A DNA stretch of 64,000 nt, taken from contig JBJHCW010000003.1 of NCBI GenBank assembly GCA_050486205.1, forward strand, positions 1-64,000, given 5' to 3'. Below the pieces are notes generated by a model. It was not told the origin of the DNA, did not search any database, and saw nothing but the letters and a program-made list of their open reading frames with translations. The translations under genes and the position numbers were made by a program. This document shows, piece by piece, positions 60,672 to 64,000 of the stretch. The stretch is from PWQG01 sp050486205 (GTDB taxonomy: Bacteria; Pseudomonadota; Gammaproteobacteria; Pseudomonadales; Pseudohongiellaceae). Numbering within the stretch: the stretch's first letter is position 1; every line of letters begins with the position of its first letter.

Positions 60672-63600
60672 ATGTCTGAAGTCAATCATAGGCTTGCGAA
60701 ACGAAATCGCAATCGCGTCCTGGCGGGCGTGGCAACCACTCTGGCCTGCATGCCGCTTCTGGTCCAGGCCCAGCAATCAGCAGAACCCGAAGTCGAGGAA
60801 GTCATTGTCACCGGATCCTATCTGCGAGGCAGTCCGCTGGATGCGCCGTCACCGGTTCAGGTGGTCGATCGCCAATCCATCGAAGCCCAGGGTGCCGCCC
60901 AGATCTGGGACGTCATCAAGAATCTTGAGATCAATTCCGGTTCCATCAGTAATGAGGGCAGTGACGGGGGCAACGCCGCCATGGGCAATGTGTCCGGCAT
61001 GGCCAACGTCAACCTGCGTAACCTCGGCGAGAACTCCACACTGACCCTGATCAATGGCAAGCGCCAGGTGGCTGCGGCCACCACCACGCCCACCGGGGGC
61101 GAGTTTGTTGACATCAATACCATCCCGCTGGTGATGGTTGAGCGTGTGGAGGTTTTGACAGATGGCGGATCGGCACTTTACGGTTCCGATGCGGTGGCCG
61201 GTGTGGTCAACGTCATCATGCGCACACAGTTTGAAGGTCTGGAGATCTACGGTGATGTGCAGGCGCTGGCCAGCAGCACCAGCAATCAGGACAAGACAGC
61301 CAGCATCATCTGGGGCTGGGCGAACGACGCCGGCACCACACACCTTGTGTTGGCAGGGGAGGTCTTCCATCGGGATCCGGTGCCAATTTCGGCGGCCCGA
61401 TACTTTGATGACAAGTCCGAATTTACCGGCACGGTAGGTGGGCTGGGCGTATTGGTCAACAACCCCAACTTTGGTTCCTCCCTGAATACGGCCTACGTCA
61501 ACCAGGCGGCAATTGATCAGGCGGTGGCTGAAGGCGGTAATGACAACCTGCGCTTCACCGACCCCTTGTGTGATCAGTTGACCTCCGCCGATGGCACGCC
61601 CTATTTCACCGGGACACGCACATCCCAGCGCGGCTCACCGAACTCGACATGTCGTGAGAACTCCTACGACTGGTCATTCCTGAATGTGGGCATGGAGCGT
61701 CAGAGCGTGTCGATGGCGTTCAATCACAGCTTCAACGAGGCTGCGCAGTTCTATTCCTTTGCGCAATATTCCCAGAGTGATATCCAGCGTGCTGACTCCG
61801 GTGTTTACACCAGTCGGGGCCCAACGGTGTTTCTGGCACAGCCTGGTGCGCATCAGGGGAACCCGGCCTGGGGCGGTTATTCCATCGGACAAACGGCCGA
61901 GTTGGGTTATTTTGCGCCGGCTGTAGGGTTGACCCGTCCAACGGCAGCGAATCTGAGCAATGCACCTATTGCTTCAGCAAACGGTGGTCCGAACGTGCCC
62001 ATGTACGCAAACATGAACATCGGCAGCACTCCCCGGACTGGTGCCAGGAACCAGATGAACATGACCGAGACCATGGGGGTGCAGGCGGGTGTGCGTGGTG
62101 AGTTTTATGCCATGGACAATCGGCGCTTCAATTATGATGTCAGCTACTCCTGGAGTGGTACCAGCTTTGAGCTGGAGTACAAAACCTTCATCCGGGACAG
62201 AGCAGAGTTGGCGGCTAATGGTCTGGGTGGTCCGAACTGTACACCAAACGGGGTGTCGGATTTTGATTTCATCAGTGCTCGTGGACATATATCCCCGGCA
62301 CTGCCGACAATCTGGGACTTTGTTGGCGGCAGCTTCACACAGACCTTTTTCCCGGGTTTTGTGTTCACCACGCGTGAGTCCCTGTCGCTGGCATTGACCA
62401 GCAACAATCACGGCCAGGATGGTTGTGAGTTCTACAACCCCTTCCTGACCCGTCAGGCCGATCCCGGCATGGCCAATTCCCAGGAGTTGATTGACTGGAT
62501 GTTGCCGACCGTGCGCCGCGCGGACAAGCGTAACAAGCTGGCGGTCTGGGACGGTGTCTTCTCCGGTGAGATGTTTGACATGCGGGGCGGTACAGCCCAG
62601 TTTGCGGTTGGTGCGCAGTATCGTCAGCAGAACAACAAGTCCAATGCGCCGGAGATGAACCTGCCGGGTCTTCCGGAAGCCATCCTGTCCTGGAATCCGG
62701 ATGGTTCGGTGGCCGAGACCCATTATGTGAGCAACAACTATGAGTGCTCGATGTGTATCTTCAACTATGACCATGATCGCACGGTGAGGGCTGTATTTGG
62801 CGAGCTGTCGCTGCCATTCTGGAACAACGTGGAGTCGCAACTGGCCGTGCGCTGGGAGGATTACGGCGGCAGCATCGGTGGTGAGGTCACACCCAAGGTG
62901 GCACTGAGCTGGCGTCCGATCGATGAGCTGTTGCTGCGCACCTCGTTCTCCCAATCCTTCCGTGCGCCCAATGTGGGCGTTCAGCTGGAAGGGTTGGAGG
63001 CCAGCTCCACCACCTTCCGCGACCCCATTCGCAACCAGGCCGTGCGTGCAGGCATGGTGCCGCCGACCAATGAGCACGCATTGCCCAACAGCACCTACAC
63101 AGTGGGTGCCCCGGCACCGGATATCGGCAACGAGTCAGCCAATACCTACAGTGCTGGCTTCATCTGGACGCCTGGCGGGGTTCTGGAAGGCGTCAGCGTG
63201 AATGCCGATTTCTGGCGATTCGAGGTCAAGGATCGCGTGATGCCGCAACCCGGCATTTCATCGATCGCGCATGAGATCGAGGCATTCGAGGTGGCAGCGG
63301 CGAATCCGGCCAACTATGTCTGGAACGGCACGGTAGCGGGCAGCCCTTCTGCCACGTATCAGCACCTGGATCCGTTCACACCCTGTGACATCAATGAACT
63401 GGAACAGGAGTGGGGTACTGATCCGGAGAATTCACGCGATGAAAACGGATCGACCATCCCATTTTCCCGTCTCGACTGTGTGGTGGACCCACGTACCTAT
63501 GTAGTGGACGGTGTGGTGCGATCTGCCGGCAGCACCTCCGCCGGTCTGACCACGATTCAGTTCGCCGCCATCAACGCAGGCCGGGTGACGGCAGATGGCG

Positions 63601-64000
63601 TGGACCTGCGCCTCGGTTATACCTGGAACACGGACATCGGCCGCTTCCGCCTGGGCAGTGACTTCACCTACGTGAATCAGTATCGTCTGGACGATGTACC
63701 CGGCCTGGAGCTGGGGCTGCGGGAAACAGGCCTGTTCGATGCAGCCGGCACCACTGGTGATGGTCTGCTGGTGCGGTCACTGCCCGATAAAAAAGGCAGC
63801 CTGACCTTCAACTGGAGCAGCAATACCCTGCGCCACAGTGTCACGGTGATCAACCGCTTTGTTGGTTCGTACCAGAACCTGTCCTACGAGGACACTTTCG
63901 AAAGTGGAAATGATTATGTGCGCTCGATTGTGAACAAGCGCATTGGCACCTATCACAGCGTGGACCTGCAGTATAACTATGTTCACGAGTGGGCCAATCC
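60672..64000 (+). CDS. TonB-dependent receptor, paralogue of its neighbour, cut by the window end
   Basis: ATG 60672 follows GAGGGGA by about six bases. It encodes a signal peptide (VLAGVATTLACMPLLVQAQ) and a plug that is nearly identical to the previous receptor over VTGSYLRGSPLDAPSPVQV and NLRNLGENSTLTLING. The frame stays open to 64000 (1109 codons); by alignment about 55 residues are still missing. A CxxC pair (ECSMC) aligns with that of the first receptor. The barrel-loop regions differ more than the plug, for example at 61440-61620 and 63300-63470. Probably the product of a tandem duplication. Confidence 0.9.
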   Translation, partial: MSEVNHRLAKRNRNRVLAGVATTLACMPLLVQAQQSAEPEVEEVIVTGSYLRGSPLDAPSPVQVVDRQSIEAQGAAQIWDVIKNLEINSGSISNEGSDGGNAAMGNVSGMANVNLRNLGENSTLTLINGKRQVAAATTTPTGGEFVDINTIPLVMVERVEVLTDGGSALYGSDAVAGVVNVIMRTQFEGLEIYGDVQALASSTSNQDKTASIIWGWANDAGTTHLVLAGEVFHRDPVPISAARYFDDKSEFTGTVGGLGVLVNNPNFGSSLNTAYVNQAAIDQAVAEGGNDNLRFTDPLCDQLTSADGTPYFTGTRTSQRGSPNSTCRENSYDWSFLNVGMERQSVSMAFNHSFNEAAQFYSFAQYSQSDIQRADSGVYTSRGPTVFLAQPGAHQGNPAWGGYSIGQTAELGYFAPAVGLTRPTAANLSNAPIASANGGPNVPMYANMNIGSTPRTGARNQMNMTETMGVQAGVRGEFYAMDNRRFNYDVSYSWSGTSFELEYKTFIRDRAELAANGLGGPNCTPNGVSDFDFISARGHISPALPTIWDFVGGSFTQTFFPGFVFTTRESLSLALTSNNHGQDGCEFYNPFLTRQADPGMANSQELIDWMLPTVRRADKRNKLAVWDGVFSGEMFDMRGGTAQFAVGAQYRQQNNKSNAPEMNLPGLPEAILSWNPDGSVAETHYVSNNYECSMCIFNYDHDRTVRAVFGELSLPFWNNVESQLAVRWEDYGGSIGGEVTPKVALSWRPIDELLLRTSFSQSFRAPNVGVQLEGLEASSTTFRDPIRNQAVRAGMVPPTNEHALPNSTYTVGAPAPDIGNESANTYSAGFIWTPGGVLEGVSVNADFWRFEVKDRVMPQPGISSIAHEIEAFEVAAANPANYVWNGTVAGSPSATYQHLDPFTPCDINELEQEWGTDPENSRDENGSTIPFSRLDCVVDPRTYVVDGVVRSAGSTSAGLTTIQFAAINAGRVTADGVDLRLGYTWNTDIGRFRLGSDFTYVNQYRLDDVPGLELGLRETGLFDAAGTTGDGLLVRSLPDKKGSLTFNWSSNTLRHSVTVINRFVGSYQNLSYEDTFESGNDYVRSIVNKRIGTYHSVDLQYNYVHEWAN

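Noticed and set aside
1..64000. CRISPR arrays, tRNA or rRNA genes, replication origin
   Set aside because: No regularly spaced repeats, no tRNA cloverleaf noticed, no rRNA motifs, and no DnaA-box cluster seen by eye. A covariance-model scan would be the decisive test.

Overview
The window reads as a chromosomal segment of a marine-type gammaproteobacterium. The conserved order ispB / rplU-rpmA-obgE-proB / rpsT, a suhB-trmJ pair with tex beside it, a pstSCAB operon whose PstC and PstA carry large periplasmic insertions, and two very large TonB-dependent receptors all fit that group. No 16S rRNA or other taxonomic marker is present, so the genus cannot be named. Base composition is moderately GC-rich from about 7.2 kb onward and visibly lower at 2.6-4.6 kb.

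Region 1 (1-7521) is a scrapyard of mobile DNA. It holds the C-terminal end of a filamentous-phage-type replication protein (496-798), cut by one end of an IS66-family element (799-2566) that has itself lost the middle of tnpB and the front of tnpC. Two small secreted proteins and a zinc-ribbon-like protein follow in low-GC DNA (3072-4573). Next come a remnant that may be an IS21-type end, a 3'-truncated IS3-family element (4784-5710), a complete IS30-family element with 27-bp perfect inverted repeats (5711-7164), and the first 119 codons of an acyl-CoA synthetase gene cut at the other IS30 end.

Region 2 (7579-23901) is housekeeping: octaprenyl diphosphate synthase, ribosomal proteins L21, L27 and S20, the ObgE GTPase, glutamate 5-kinase, a Dps-like ferritin, an NRAMP-like transporter lacking the DPGN metal motif, the lipid II flippase MurJ, DAHP synthase, a universal stress protein, an aromatic-type aminotransferase, the folate enzymes FolD and PurU, glyoxalase I and a Na+/phosphate cotransporter. 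A 34-codon membrane peptide gene with a strong ribosome binding site lies at 17111-17215.

Region 3 (23920-29992) is phosphate uptake: pstS, pstC, pstA and pstB, with one PhoB-type box (two 11-bp direct repeats) before pstS and a second before pstC. No phoU or phoBR is present. The NptA-like cotransporter gene lies just upstream.

Region 4 (30220-45992) is the least ordinary. It contains a short lipoprotein whose tail resembles the start of a TonB-receptor plug, a 1882-residue tandem UvrA with four ATPase cassettes, a protein with a PEP-CTERM-like tail, a TonB-anchored protein (SxxxH helix) with an unusual C-terminal domain, a transglutaminase-like secreted protein converging on it, two or three small membrane or secreted proteins including one built of 35-residue repeats, a radical SAM protein that may be leaderless, a TauE/SafE permease, a TetR regulator, an acyltransferase and a nitroreductase.

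Region 5 (45992-64000) contains a Tat-exported carboxylesterase, a B12-binding-type radical SAM protein, a SuhB homologue lacking three catalytic metal ligands, TrmJ, Tex, YgiQ, a DUF945-like protein and two adjacent, strongly similar TonB-dependent receptors. The second receptor runs off the end of the window.
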